This document shows, piece after piece, positions 50,726-59,238 of a stretch of 64,000 nt of DNA. The translations under genes and the position numbers were made by a program. Source of the DNA: Sphingobium sp. EP60837 (GTDB lineage Bacteria > Pseudomonadota > Alphaproteobacteria > Sphingomonadales > Sphingomonadaceae); contig NZ_CP015988.1 in assembly GCF_001658005.1 (NCBI RefSeq), positions 62,001 through 126,000 on the forward strand, written 5' to 3'. Each line of letters starts with the position of its first letter. Position 1 is the stretch's first letter. Below the pieces are notes generated by a model. It ran no database searches. It was not told the origin of the DNA and was given only the letters and a program-made list of their open reading frames with translations.

Positions 50726-51490
50726 ATGAATCGCTTTGACAACAAGACGATCGTCGTCACAGGCGCAGGCAGCGGAATTGGCGCTGCGACGGTGGAGCGC
50801 CTGCTTCACGAAGGCGCGTTCGTCGTGGCGGTGGACAATCGCGCTGAAGCGCTCGAAGGCCTGCTCTCCAGGATAGAATCAAAGGATCGGGTGCGCACTG
50901 CGGTTGCCGACATCGCCGATGCGCAGCATGCGCAGCATTTTTTCGACAAAATCGTGCGGGAACTCGGCGTTGTCGACGGATTGGTCAACAGTGCGGGGAT
51001 TCGTGGCGTGGGAACGGTACTGGATACACCGGCTGAAAAGCTGCGCCGAGTACTGGCGGTCAATCTAGAAGGCACTTGCAATATGTGCCGCAGTTTCGCC
51101 GCCGCCGCTCAGTCGGCAGGGAATGGGGGGGCCATCGTCAATATCAGCTCGTCGGCCGGGTTGCGCGGCAATCCCAACAGGCTGTCTTATGCCGCGTCCA
51201 AATGGGGTGTCACCGGTATCACCGCCACCATGGGGATCGAGCTTGCGCCGCTGGGCATTCGCGTTAACGCGGTGGCGCCCGGCATGACACGCACGCCAAT
51301 GACCTCGCCCATGTTCCAGGACGAGGCCAATGTCTCCAAGATCCGCGCGTCTCACCCGCTCGGTCGGGAGGGCCGTCCAGACGAGATAGCCGGGCCGATC
51401 GCTTTCCTTCTGTCGGAAGACGCCAGCTTTATCACGGGCGCCACGCTGGCGGTGGACGGCGGTTACACAGCGGGTGTCCCTTCCTTCTGA
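50726..51490 (+). CDS. SDR family oxidoreductase
   Basis: A 254-residue classical SDR with TGAGSGIG (residues 12-19), NSAGIRG, the Ser of NISSSAG and YAASK near 155, all intact; the C-terminus is VDGGYTAG. AAAAGGAACC precedes the ATG. It is 147 bases after the ALDH on the same strand and could act in the same route, for example to oxidise a hydroxyacid before the ThDP step. No closer substrate assignment is possible. Confidence 0.93.
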   Translation: MNRFDNKTIVVTGAGSGIGAATVERLLHEGAFVVAVDNRAEALEGLLSRIESKDRVRTAVADIADAQHAQHFFDKIVRELGVVDGLVNSAGIRGVGTVLDTPAEKLRRVLAVNLEGTCNMCRSFAAAAQSAGNGGAIVNISSSAGLRGNPNRLSYAASKWGVTGITATMGIELAPLGIRVNAVAPGMTRTPMTSPMFQDEANVSKIRASHPLGREGRPDEIAGPIAFLLSEDASFITGATLAVDGGYTAGVPSF

Positions 51491-51596
51491 GGTCCAGGCC
51501 AGCCCGGTAGGACCATAGGTCTGCAGCGTCCGGTTGGCTTACGAATATCGAAATGTGGGGGGCGCATGCGCGACGCTATGGCCGGGCAGGAATCTG

Positions 51597-52880
51597 ATGA
51601 CGGCAGGTGAGTTGGTCCAGGGCCACGCGCCACGCTATTTCGACCTCCCGGATCATTCGCTCCGGGCCGCACTCTCGACCGAGATGCACGGTCGTAAATT
51701 GCCGGCGATCCATGCGCCGGCTCGACTCATGCAGGTCGTGGTTCAGATCGATGAACAGGACGCGGCCAGGGAGCTCGAGCGGCTTCGGACGCTTTTCCCC
51801 TCAATTTCGCACACGGCGGAAAAGCGTTTCCATCGCGACATGGTGGAAGACGTTCATCTGATCTGGGAGCGCCACACCGAATTCTCGAGCTACATGTTTA
51901 TCCTTGAGCGCGAATTCGATCGTCCGTTCGACGCCGATATATTCGATGTGTTGCCACCCGACTGGTTCGCGCAACTCCCTGGCCACGTGCTGCGGGCCAC
52001 CCAGATCGCGGTATTGTGCTATGATGATCCAGAAATCGTCGAACAGTGGTTCCGTGCCGATGACCTGGTCCATTGCAGGGCGCTCTCTTCGAAAATCCGT
52101 TTCTGGTCGGATTTTCGATTGAACCCCGATGGATTTGGGCGCCTGCTCGTGGTGAACGACGCAGCCTCCCCGGGGGAACTGGCACTTGCGCTGCAACGGG
52201 TGCAGGAATTGGGCAATTACCGCAATCTGGCACTGCTGGGTCTACCGGTCGCACAGCGTCTGGCCCGGCGGATCAATGCGTTGGAACTTACACTGGCCGC
52301 CACTACGCAGCAAATCGCGGAATCCGTCCAGACAGATGCGAAGTCACTCGCCGAATTGTCGGACCTGAGCGCCGAAGTGGCGCGCATCAGAGGCGAATCC
52401 CAATACCGCATGAGCGCTACCCGCGCCTATGCACAGATGGTCGACGATCGGTTGCGCGCTCTCCAAGCAACCAAGATCGACGGGTTTGAATCCTTGACCG
52501 ATTTTACTGAGCGCAGGCTTCTGCCGGCGGCACGCACCTGCCTCAGTTTCACGAGCCGGCTCGACACGCTCGCGCAAAGTGCGGCATGGACTAGCGACCT
52601 ACTACGGACACGGATCGACACGGAACTGGCGACGCAGAACCGTGATCTTTTGCGTTCGATGGATAGAAGGACCGCGCTGCAATTACGCCTGCAGCGCACG
52701 GTCGAAGGCATCTCGGTAGTGGCGATCACCTACTATGCCTGCAATTTGCTGGGTTATTTCATCAGAGGCTTTGAGCGTTTCGTCCACCTCGATCACGACC
52801 TTGTTCTTTCCATCTTTTTGCCTGTCGTAGCGTGCTGCGTATGGCTAGGTATAAGGTCCATGCATAATCGACTGCGGTAA
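51597..52880 (+). CDS. DUF3422 family membrane-anchored protein
   Basis: A 427-residue protein of the DUF3422 family. Recognised by the N-terminal LRAALSTEMHGRKLPAIHAP (family: E-x-H-x-R-P), the ERHTEFSSYMF segment and a long helical, probably coiled-coil middle part (about 220-360). Two C-terminal hydrophobic helices (about 375-395 and 405-425) anchor it in the membrane. The function of the family is unknown. ATG 51597 is preferred over the upstream TTG. It follows the SDR by 106 bases and precedes an IclR regulator. Confidence 0.88.
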   Translation: MTAGELVQGHAPRYFDLPDHSLRAALSTEMHGRKLPAIHAPARLMQVVVQIDEQDAARELERLRTLFPSISHTAEKRFHRDMVEDVHLIWERHTEFSSYMFILEREFDRPFDADIFDVLPPDWFAQLPGHVLRATQIAVLCYDDPEIVEQWFRADDLVHCRALSSKIRFWSDFRLNPDGFGRLLVVNDAASPGELALALQRVQELGNYRNLALLGLPVAQRLARRINALELTLAATTQQIAESVQTDAKSLAELSDLSAEVARIRGESQYRMSATRAYAQMVDDRLRALQATKIDGFESLTDFTERRLLPAARTCLSFTSRLDTLAQSAAWTSDLLRTRIDTELATQNRDLLRSMDRRTALQLRLQRTVEGISVVAITYYACNLLGYFIRGFERFVHLDHDLVLSIFLPVVACCVWLGIRSMHNRLR

Positions 52881-53052
52881 TCCGGAACGCTTTCGATCGA
52901 GGCCTGCTGCATTCCAACATTCGGCGACGCGCTGATGATTAACCCGGACGCGCTCGGCAGGCGCGGGTCGGCAGATCATGTTCGATTGACAGTCTGTAGT
53001 ATTCCCGCAATGATGGATTTTTACTGTAAGTGTCGGTGGATGAGGTTCATTG

Positions 53053-53910
53053 GTGGCTAATAAAGTTGGTAAACTTAGTAAAAGCGGACATATTGAAGCC
53101 GAGCCTGCCGTCGAGATCGATCGTGACGCCTCCAGCAGCCTGGCCAAGGCGCTCAGCATTCTGGACCTGTTCAGCGAAAACAAACCAATTTGGACTACCA
53201 ATGAAATCCTCGATGCCTTGGGAGCAACCCGCTCGACCGGCTACCGCTATATCCGGGCGCTGACATCGGCAGGGCTACTTGGCGCAGTCGGCAACGGCTA
53301 TTATGTGCTAGGTTCGCGCATCATCGAACTGGATCTATTGATCAGGAACACCGATCCGCTGCTGAAGGCGTCGGAAGGTATCCTTGGCGAGCTTGTCAAA
53401 GCCACCACGCACTCCGCTCTGCTGTGCATGCTGTTCCAAAACTCGTTGGTCTGCATCGCCGATTGCCAGACCCAATTCAGCCCGAAGACCATATTCGCGC
53501 GCGGACAGCGCAGACCGCTGTTTAAGGGCGCCGTCTCGAGAGTCGTTTTAGCGAACCTGCCTAATCATAGGCTTCGGAGCATTTTCGCGCGTCGCCAAGA
53601 TGCAATACTAGAAGCCAGGCTCGGAGACTCCTGGGAGGAGTTTAACGAGGCAATGAGCAAGATCCGGTCCGAAGGCTTCGTCAAGTCGATCGGCGAGTTC
53701 AACCCAGGCATTGTCGGCATCGCGGCCCCGGTGTTTAATGGCGAGGACGCGATCATCGGTTCGGTAGGGGTTTCCTGGGAAGAAGAGGAGATCGAGGATA
53801 TCGACATCAACCGGACCGTGTTGCTGGTCAAACGCGCCGCCAGGGAAATTTCGCAGCGGATGGCCAAGAGCGATTCAGAGTTGATCCTGCCGCCGCGTGC
53901 CGTTGGCTAG
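53053..53910 (+). CDS. IclR family transcriptional regulator
   Basis: A 285-residue IclR-type regulator. The winged helix-turn-helix covers about residues 28-90 (ALSILDLFSENKPIWTTNEI, ATRSTGYRYIRAL), followed by the effector-binding domain with GEFNPGIVGIAAPVFNG and GSVGVSW. GTG 53053 has GATGAGG upstream; TTG 53050 is the alternative. It is convergent with the TIM-barrel isomerase gene, whose upstream region has a 17-bp palindrome. It may control that gene and the 45854-51490 series; this is inference. Confidence 0.93.
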   Translation: MANKVGKLSKSGHIEAEPAVEIDRDASSSLAKALSILDLFSENKPIWTTNEILDALGATRSTGYRYIRALTSAGLLGAVGNGYYVLGSRIIELDLLIRNTDPLLKASEGILGELVKATTHSALLCMLFQNSLVCIADCQTQFSPKTIFARGQRRPLFKGAVSRVVLANLPNHRLRSIFARRQDAILEARLGDSWEEFNEAMSKIRSEGFVKSIGEFNPGIVGIAAPVFNGEDAIIGSVGVSWEEEEIEDIDINRTVLLVKRAAREISQRMAKSDSELILPPRAVG

Positions 53911-54051
53911 GCTGCACTGAAAAATGGGCGGCTATTTTCTTAAAAGGCAGATAGTGACCCCGTTCAGCGACCGCGCGCCAGCTGACGATGGATCGATTGC
54001 CAGCGCGAGGCAGCGACATTTTTTTGCGGTTTGGGCCGCTGCCGGCACCTT

Positions 54052-54858
54052 TCACCTCCGAACTGCGTCGATAATCCCGCGCGTTGCCTCCGCGGCTTGC
54101 TGCGCCCGCACGAGAATCGGCAAGCCTGCCCGGGTAATGTCAGGCACTTCGACTCCGATGGGAATCTCGCGCGGCAGCGCGCTCAGCATGTCCTCCAGAG
54201 GCAATCCGCCTTTCCCCGGCAGTAGGCGGCCGAACCGCGCCTCTCTGGGGAGATCGTCGGGAGCAGCAGCGGGCGCATCGCAGACCTGGAAACAGGAAAT
54301 CAGACTGGGATCGACGCGCGCTAGTTCGTCGGGCGTGCCGCCGGAACGATGGAAATGCAGCGCATCGACACAGATAGTCAAATTGGGGCGCTCCACCCTC
54401 TTCACCATCTCCAAAGCGGCACGCAACGTACCGATGCTGCGATATTTCATGAATTCAAGCGACGGCGATGGACCGTATTGCGCGGCCAAATCGCACAGTC
54501 TGCCAAGATTACGCGCTGTGGCTTCCAGATAGCCGGGCGTCCAGTCACCATGCGGCTCCCCGGTGATTGCAATCGAGCGGGCGCCGATCTCGCCCGCATA
54601 GCACAGCAACGGCTCCCACGCGTCGACGTCCGTCTCCGGAGAGATGCGGACGACTTCCACATCAAGCACCTTGATGCCGGTTTCCGATAGGCGTTGTGCA
54701 ATCGTGGCCCGTAGCGGCGCGTCAGCCATGATGTCCGGGTCCGTCGCCAATGTGGCCGTCACCCGTAGCCCGATCGCATCATAGTTCGCCTGAATCGCTG
54801 CATCAATCTGTTCGAGCGGTGAGCAAGGAAGAACGGTCAGTGGGCACAAGGAAAACAT
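54052..54858 (-). CDS. Sugar phosphate isomerase/epimerase-like TIM-barrel protein
   Basis: A 268-residue protein of the xylose isomerase-like/AP endonuclease 2 TIM-barrel superfamily. Probable metal ligands are in LDVEVVRI, LEFMKY, CVDALHFHRSGG and FQVCDAP, with VGVEVP near the C-terminal end. The start ATG 54858 (MFSLCPL) has GGGAGAG just upstream; the ATG at 54885 has no such site. Members isomerise or epimerise hydroxy-ketones and related acids, or dehydrate them. It stands alone, convergent with IclR. Confidence 0.85.
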   Translation of the reverse strand: MFSLCPLTVLPCSPLEQIDAAIQANYDAIGLRVTATLATDPDIMADAPLRATIAQRLSETGIKVLDVEVVRISPETDVDAWEPLLCYAGEIGARSIAITGEPHGDWTPGYLEATARNLGRLCDLAAQYGPSPSLEFMKYRSIGTLRAALEMVKRVERPNLTICVDALHFHRSGGTPDELARVDPSLISCFQVCDAPAAAPDDLPREARFGRLLPGKGGLPLEDMLSALPREIPIGVEVPDITRAGLPILVRAQQAAEATRGIIDAVRR

Positions 54859-54940
54859 GCATCTCTCCCAAAGCATTTCAGTCATGGCTTAGCTGCCTGA
54901 GCGGCAGAACATAACCGAGGCTCTAAAAAAATCCACATTG

Positions 54941-54957
54941 ATCTCACACTGTGAGAT
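54941..54957. promoter_or_regulatory. 17-bp palindrome, candidate IclR operator
   Basis: ATCTCACA-C-TGTGAGAT, perfect arms of eight bases around one base, lying 83 bases before the isomerase start in an AT-rich stretch. Size and symmetry suit an IclR-type operator, and an IclR gene is its neighbour's convergent partner. Nothing else is evident in 54958-55102. Confidence 0.5.
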
Positions 54958-55102
54958 AATTCATATTCTTTTGCGGGGCAGGCCGGTGGGCTCGCCCAGA
55001 TAAATCAGTTAGCCTTAAGGACGCTGGGGCCGAAGCGGGGAGGGAGGTGCGCTTCCTCGCTTCCTGCACACCGTTCTGCGCGTCGAGGCTGCATATCTGC
55101 TA

Positions 55103-55540
55103 GGAATAGCGGAACGATCCCCGTGTCAGAGCCTCGACAGCTGCAGCCACGTTCGTTCCTTCCGGCAGAATCCCCGCCAACTGCCGCCGCAGCTCCAATG
55201 TGAAGGGTCGCAGAAGATCACCGCATTTGCCGGCGAGCTTCCGACCAGTGATGGTCGATCCCAGAACGACACCTTCTCGACGCCCGGATAGAGCGCCAGA
55301 CATTCGCTGACCTCGCGCTCGGCGGGAAGAACGTTCACCGCGCCTTAGGGCAGTCTGGCGTCGGCCGCATTTCGGCCAGCATGTAGGCATCGAGCGGCGG
55401 TTCCGGCGCGGGTTTCAGAACGACGGTGCAGCCGCTGAGCAGCGCCATACTCCTTTTCGCTATTATCGCCATCAAAGGTGCCTTCCAGGGCACGATCATC
55501 GCCTGATTCCCTTAGAACTGCGATGCACTATTGCATTCCA
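55103..55540 (-). pseudogene. Aldehyde dehydrogenase pseudogene fragment
   Basis: Minus strand: IVPWKAPLMAII and ALLSGCTVVLKPAPEPPLDA (55499 downward) are ALDH cofactor-site sequences. After a stop the similarity continues in another frame as VNVLPAEREVSECLALYPGV, then in a third as ITGRKLAGKCGDLLRPFTLE and AAAVEALTRGSF up to about 55103. The Cys-containing half is missing. The stretch up to 55714 may hold a further eroded N-terminal part but I cannot support it. Confidence 0.85.
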
Positions 55541-55714
55541 GTGCTGGGCCGGCGAATTTTTGTCCAACGATAACTGCTGGCGATGTCGGCATGCGTTTCG
55601 AGCGTTCGCACCGGGAAGCGGACTGGATCGTTCTCGACCGGGTGAACGAGCTATTCATCTCCACCCCCAGAGTTCCCGCAGTCCGACGCACCGTCAGCGG
55701 CGAGAGAAAGTCGA

Positions 55715-56101
55715 TCAGTCGCCAGCATTCTTCTTGAAAGCCTCGATTTCCTCTACGGCGGCGGGCAGCGCGGTGCTCATTCCATGGAGGTTCGAAACAC
55801 CTACGATCTGCAGCGCTTCTAATATCTCTTCCTCAGTCGCTCCGGCCTTTAGCGCAGCTCGTGTCTGTGCTCGAACTCCGAACTCATGGAACTGGAAAGC
55901 ATTCAGGCAGGTCATGATGATGTATTTAAACTTTCGCGGCAAAGTATCGCGGTGGAACAACGGGTGCATCACAGTATCATGAAGGCGCTCCAGGAAATCA
56001 GGATCGCGCTCAGCCATGATTTTGGTCCATCCGCGAGCCATGCCACGCTCACGCTCTACCCTCTCTAGGATTTGTTTCGTTCTGTTGGGGTCGACGGCCA
56101 T
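55715..56101 (-). CDS. Carboxymuconolactone decarboxylase family protein
   Basis: A 128-residue single-unit CMD protein. FKYIIMTCLNAFQFHEFGVR contains one Cys and a His in the active-site helix but not CxxC; AALKAGATEEEILEALQI is the typical second half. GAGGATAATTGG precedes the ATG at 56101. It is divergent from the ADP-forming acyl-CoA synthetase across 254 bases, so it may share control with the CoA operon. Function unknown beyond the family. Confidence 0.88.
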   Translation of the reverse strand: MAVDPNRTKQILERVERERGMARGWTKIMAERDPDFLERLHDTVMHPLFHRDTLPRKFKYIIMTCLNAFQFHEFGVRAQTRAALKAGATEEEILEALQIVGVSNLHGMSTALPAAVEEIEAFKKNAGD

Positions 56102-56355
56102 TCCAATTATCCTCTGAAATTGTGGTGATCAAGAATATCCTGATATATGGGACGGCTGTCAATCTCGAGGATTGGAGCGGCCAGAGCATACGCCATGAGC
56201 AAGCGATTGCCGAAAGAACCATGATTACGGCGCCGAGTTATTCGAGTTGAATCAAGTCCCAGAATATGACAATAGTTTCCCAGAGGTGTGCGGCGTCCGT
56301 AGGTCGAACGGTACCGTCACCTAACCGCTCACCAAACAGGAATAGGAAGCCCATC

Positions 56356-58446
56356 GTGAATTTAGAAAGTAAGAGGCAGTTCGAGGCGCTGTTCGCACCG
56401 AAAAGCATCGCACTGATTGGCGCATCCAGCGACTCGAAAAAGCATACCTCGCGGCCTCAGCGCTCTCTTCGCAAGCAAGGTTACGAAGGCAGGATATTCC
56501 CCATCAACCCGAACCGCGCGGAGGTCGGGGGCGATGTCGCTTATCCGTCGCTACTTGATGTGCCCGCAGCGGTTGACCATGCCTTCATCATGGTTCCCCG
56601 GGATGCGGTTCCAGCAGCGATCGAACAATGCGTCGCCAAGAATGTCCCTGTGGCAACGATCTGCACCGACGGTTTTGCCGAAACAGGGGACGAGGGCCTA
56701 GCGATCCAGCAGCAGATCCTGGCCACTGCGCGCGCAGGCGGCCTCCGCCTGCTGGGCCCCAATTGCAGCGGCATATATAGCAGCACGCCGTCTTGCGCCT
56801 TGTCGATCAATGCGTCGGTCGAGCTGCTGGACGTCCGCCCGGGACCGCTGGCAATCGTCTCGCAGTCTGGGAGCATGACCGGCGGCCTGATGTCTCGTGG
56901 ATTGGGTCGTGGCGTCGGTTTTTCCCGCATCGTTTCGATAGGTAACGAATGCGATCTGTCGGTGGGTGAAATCACCGACTGGCTAGTCGATGACCCGGAA
57001 ACAGGAGCGATCCTCCTATTCTTGGAGACGTTCAGAAAGGCGCCCGACCTGGCGCGTGCGGCACGACGTGCAATCGAGGCGGGCAAGCAGATCATCGCCT
57101 ACAAGCTGGGGCGCTCCGATCTGGGGCGCGACCTTGCAGCATCCCACACAGGCGCCATGGCGGGTGGGGACGAGGTCGCGAATGCCTTCTTCCGCGCGAA
57201 CGGCATACTGCGTGCCGATTGCTTGGAGACATTGTTCGAACTTCCGCTGCTGCTGGCCAACCGGCGTCCTTCAGCGCAGCATCGCGTGGCCGTGATGACC
57301 ACGACCGGCGGCGGCGGCGCGCTGGTAGCTGATCGGCTCGGTACGCTGGGCGTCAACATCGTCGCGCCAACAGACAAGGTGGTTGAGAATTTGGCCAAAA
57401 AGAATATCAGTATCTCCAAGAGCCGGCTTACTGACCTAACGCTCACCGGCACCAAGGCGGAAGTTTACGGAGCGGTCGCGAGTGAATTGCTCGCATCGGA
57501 TCATTGCGACCTTGTCCTGGCCGTCGCGGGCAGTTCCGCGCAATTCCAGCCGGAAATTACCGTCGGATCACTGGTCCAGGCCGACAAGCACGGCAAGCCG
57601 CTGGCTGTGTTCATCGCGCCCGATGCGCAGGTTGGCCTGCAACAGCTGGCCGACGCCGGCATCGCCGGGTTCCGCACGCCGGAAACCTGCGCGGATGCAG
57701 TCAGTTCCTGGGCCAACTGGGCCATGCCGCAGGAGCAGCCCAAGGCTGATCCCGCTACGATCGAAGCGGTGGAAGGCGCAATCAGCGCTCTTGCCGGCCG
57801 TCAGCCCAACGAATTCGATGCGGGCCTGATCTTCGGCGCGATCGGCATTCAGACCGCGCCGGCCAGCATCATCCGGGAACCGGGGGAGCGGGTCGATCTC
57901 CAGTTTCCAGTGGTGGCGAAGATCCTGTCACCGGACATCCCGCACAAGACCGATGCAGGTGGGGTCGTGCTGGGTATCAAGGGTCAGGACGCCCTTGCCG
58001 AAGCGGCAACGCAGATATTGAGCCGCGTCGGCGCCGGTCATCCCGGCGCGGCAATCGATGGCATATTGGTGCAGCAGATGGAGCGCGGCAGCCTGGCGGA
58101 GGCGATTTTGGGATTTCGCAACGACCCGGAGGTGGGCCCGATCGTGGTGCTCGGCATCGGCGGCATCCTTGCCGAAGTTTACAAGGACGCGGCAATCCGC
58201 CTCGCCCCCACTACGTCAAAGGAAGCGCGCTCGATGATTGAGGAGGTGCGGGGGCTGGCGGTGATCCGCGGCTATCGTGGGCTGCCTGCCGGTGATTGCG
58301 ATGCCCTTGCCGACGCGATCGTGTCGATGTCTCGGCTCGCGGAGATCCAAGGTATCGCCGAGGCCGAGATCAACCCGCTGTTCGTTAAACCGGCCGGTCA
58401 GGGTGTGGTCGCGGTCGACGGGTTGGTCATACTCGACAGGGACTGA
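56356..58446 (+). CDS. Acyl-CoA synthetase (ADP-forming) / acetate-CoA ligase family
   Basis: A 696-residue single-chain NDP-forming acyl-CoA synthetase: CoA-binding domain (residues 5-100, SIALIGASS), succinyl-CoA-ligase-like domains (about 120-450) with the phospho-His segment AASHTGAMAGG, and a C-terminal ATP-grasp domain (about 480-696, VVAKILSPDIPHKTDAGGV). It makes a CoA thioester from a carboxylate using ATP to ADP and phosphate. GTG 56356 with AGGAA upstream is preferred to the ATG at 56266, which would add 30 unsupported residues. First gene of the four-gene CoA operon. Confidence 0.93.
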   Translation: MNLESKRQFEALFAPKSIALIGASSDSKKHTSRPQRSLRKQGYEGRIFPINPNRAEVGGDVAYPSLLDVPAAVDHAFIMVPRDAVPAAIEQCVAKNVPVATICTDGFAETGDEGLAIQQQILATARAGGLRLLGPNCSGIYSSTPSCALSINASVELLDVRPGPLAIVSQSGSMTGGLMSRGLGRGVGFSRIVSIGNECDLSVGEITDWLVDDPETGAILLFLETFRKAPDLARAARRAIEAGKQIIAYKLGRSDLGRDLAASHTGAMAGGDEVANAFFRANGILRADCLETLFELPLLLANRRPSAQHRVAVMTTTGGGGALVADRLGTLGVNIVAPTDKVVENLAKKNISISKSRLTDLTLTGTKAEVYGAVASELLASDHCDLVLAVAGSSAQFQPEITVGSLVQADKHGKPLAVFIAPDAQVGLQQLADAGIAGFRTPETCADAVSSWANWAMPQEQPKADPATIEAVEGAISALAGRQPNEFDAGLIFGAIGIQTAPASIIREPGERVDLQFPVVAKILSPDIPHKTDAGGVVLGIKGQDALAEAATQILSRVGAGHPGAAIDGILVQQMERGSLAEAILGFRNDPEVGPIVVLGIGGILAEVYKDAAIRLAPTTSKEARSMIEEVRGLAVIRGYRGLPAGDCDALADAIVSMSRLAEIQGIAEAEINPLFVKPAGQGVVAVDGLVILDRD

Positions 58447-58482
58447 CTTGCCTGGGCTTCATGAAATGAGAGGAATGCCAAA

Positions 58483-59229
58483 ATGGATTTGGGTTTGACC
58501 GGCAAGACAGCCATTGTAACCGGAGCCGGCAGCGGCATCGGGGCCGGCATCGCGGCGCGTTTCTGTGCGGAGGGCGCGAATGTCGTGGTCGCCGACGTCA
58601 ATCTGGAAGCGGCCGAAGCACAGGCGCAAAAACTTCGCGAAGCTGGTTACAACGCACTCGCGGTCGGCGTGAACGTGATCGACGAGGCCGCCGTCAATGC
58701 GATGGTTGAAAAGGCTGTTGCGGAGTTCGGGCGGATTCACATCCTGGTGAACAATGCGGGCCTTGCGCGCGATATGCGGATCACCAAGATGACCACGAAT
58801 GACTGGGACATCGTCCTCGACGTGATCCTCAAGGGCTCCTTCTATTGCACGCGCGCGGTCGTTCCGCATCTGGTGGAACAGAAATGGGGCCGGATCGTGA
58901 ACATCTCATCGCGCGCGCATCTGGGCAATCCTGGGCAGGCAAATTATTCCGCCGCGAAGGCGGGCATCATCGGCTTCACCCGGGCGATGTCGCTTGAGCT
59001 TGGCCGGCATTTCGTCACCGTGAATGCGGTAGCCCCCGGAATCATTGAAACGCCGCTGGTGAACTCTCTGCCCCATTGGGACAAGGTTCGCGAAAATGCG
59101 GAGAAGACCACGCCGGTTCCGCGCATCGGCCAACCGGCGGACATAGCCGACGCCGTCGTGTTCCTGGCGTCCGAAAACGCCGGCTACATCAGCGGCGACG
59201 TGCTGCACGTTACCGGCGGCCGGTACTGA
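58483..59229 (+). CDS. SDR family oxidoreductase (3-hydroxyacyl-CoA dehydrogenase/FabG-like)
   Basis: A 248-residue classical SDR: TGAGSGIG (12-19), NNAGLARD, Ser in NISSRAH, YSAAK near 155. Length and motifs are FabG-like, common for 3-hydroxyacyl-CoA dehydrogenases in degradation operons. GAGAGGAA precedes the ATG; 36 bases separate it from the synthetase and 9 from the thiolase. In this context it could oxidise the hydroxyacyl-CoA formed by the MaoC hydratase. Confidence 0.93.
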   Translation: MDLGLTGKTAIVTGAGSGIGAGIAARFCAEGANVVVADVNLEAAEAQAQKLREAGYNALAVGVNVIDEAAVNAMVEKAVAEFGRIHILVNNAGLARDMRITKMTTNDWDIVLDVILKGSFYCTRAVVPHLVEQKWGRIVNISSRAHLGNPGQANYSAAKAGIIGFTRAMSLELGRHFVTVNAVAPGIIETPLVNSLPHWDKVRENAEKTTPVPRIGQPADIADAVVFLASENAGYISGDVLHVTGGRY

Positions 59230-59238
59230 TAGAGGATA

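Noticed and set aside
54941..54957. CRP/FNR-type site for the same palindrome
   Set aside because: TGTGA and TCACA half-sites occur here but face outward with one base between them, not the inward TGTGA-N6-TCACA arrangement; an IclR or GntR-type site fits better.
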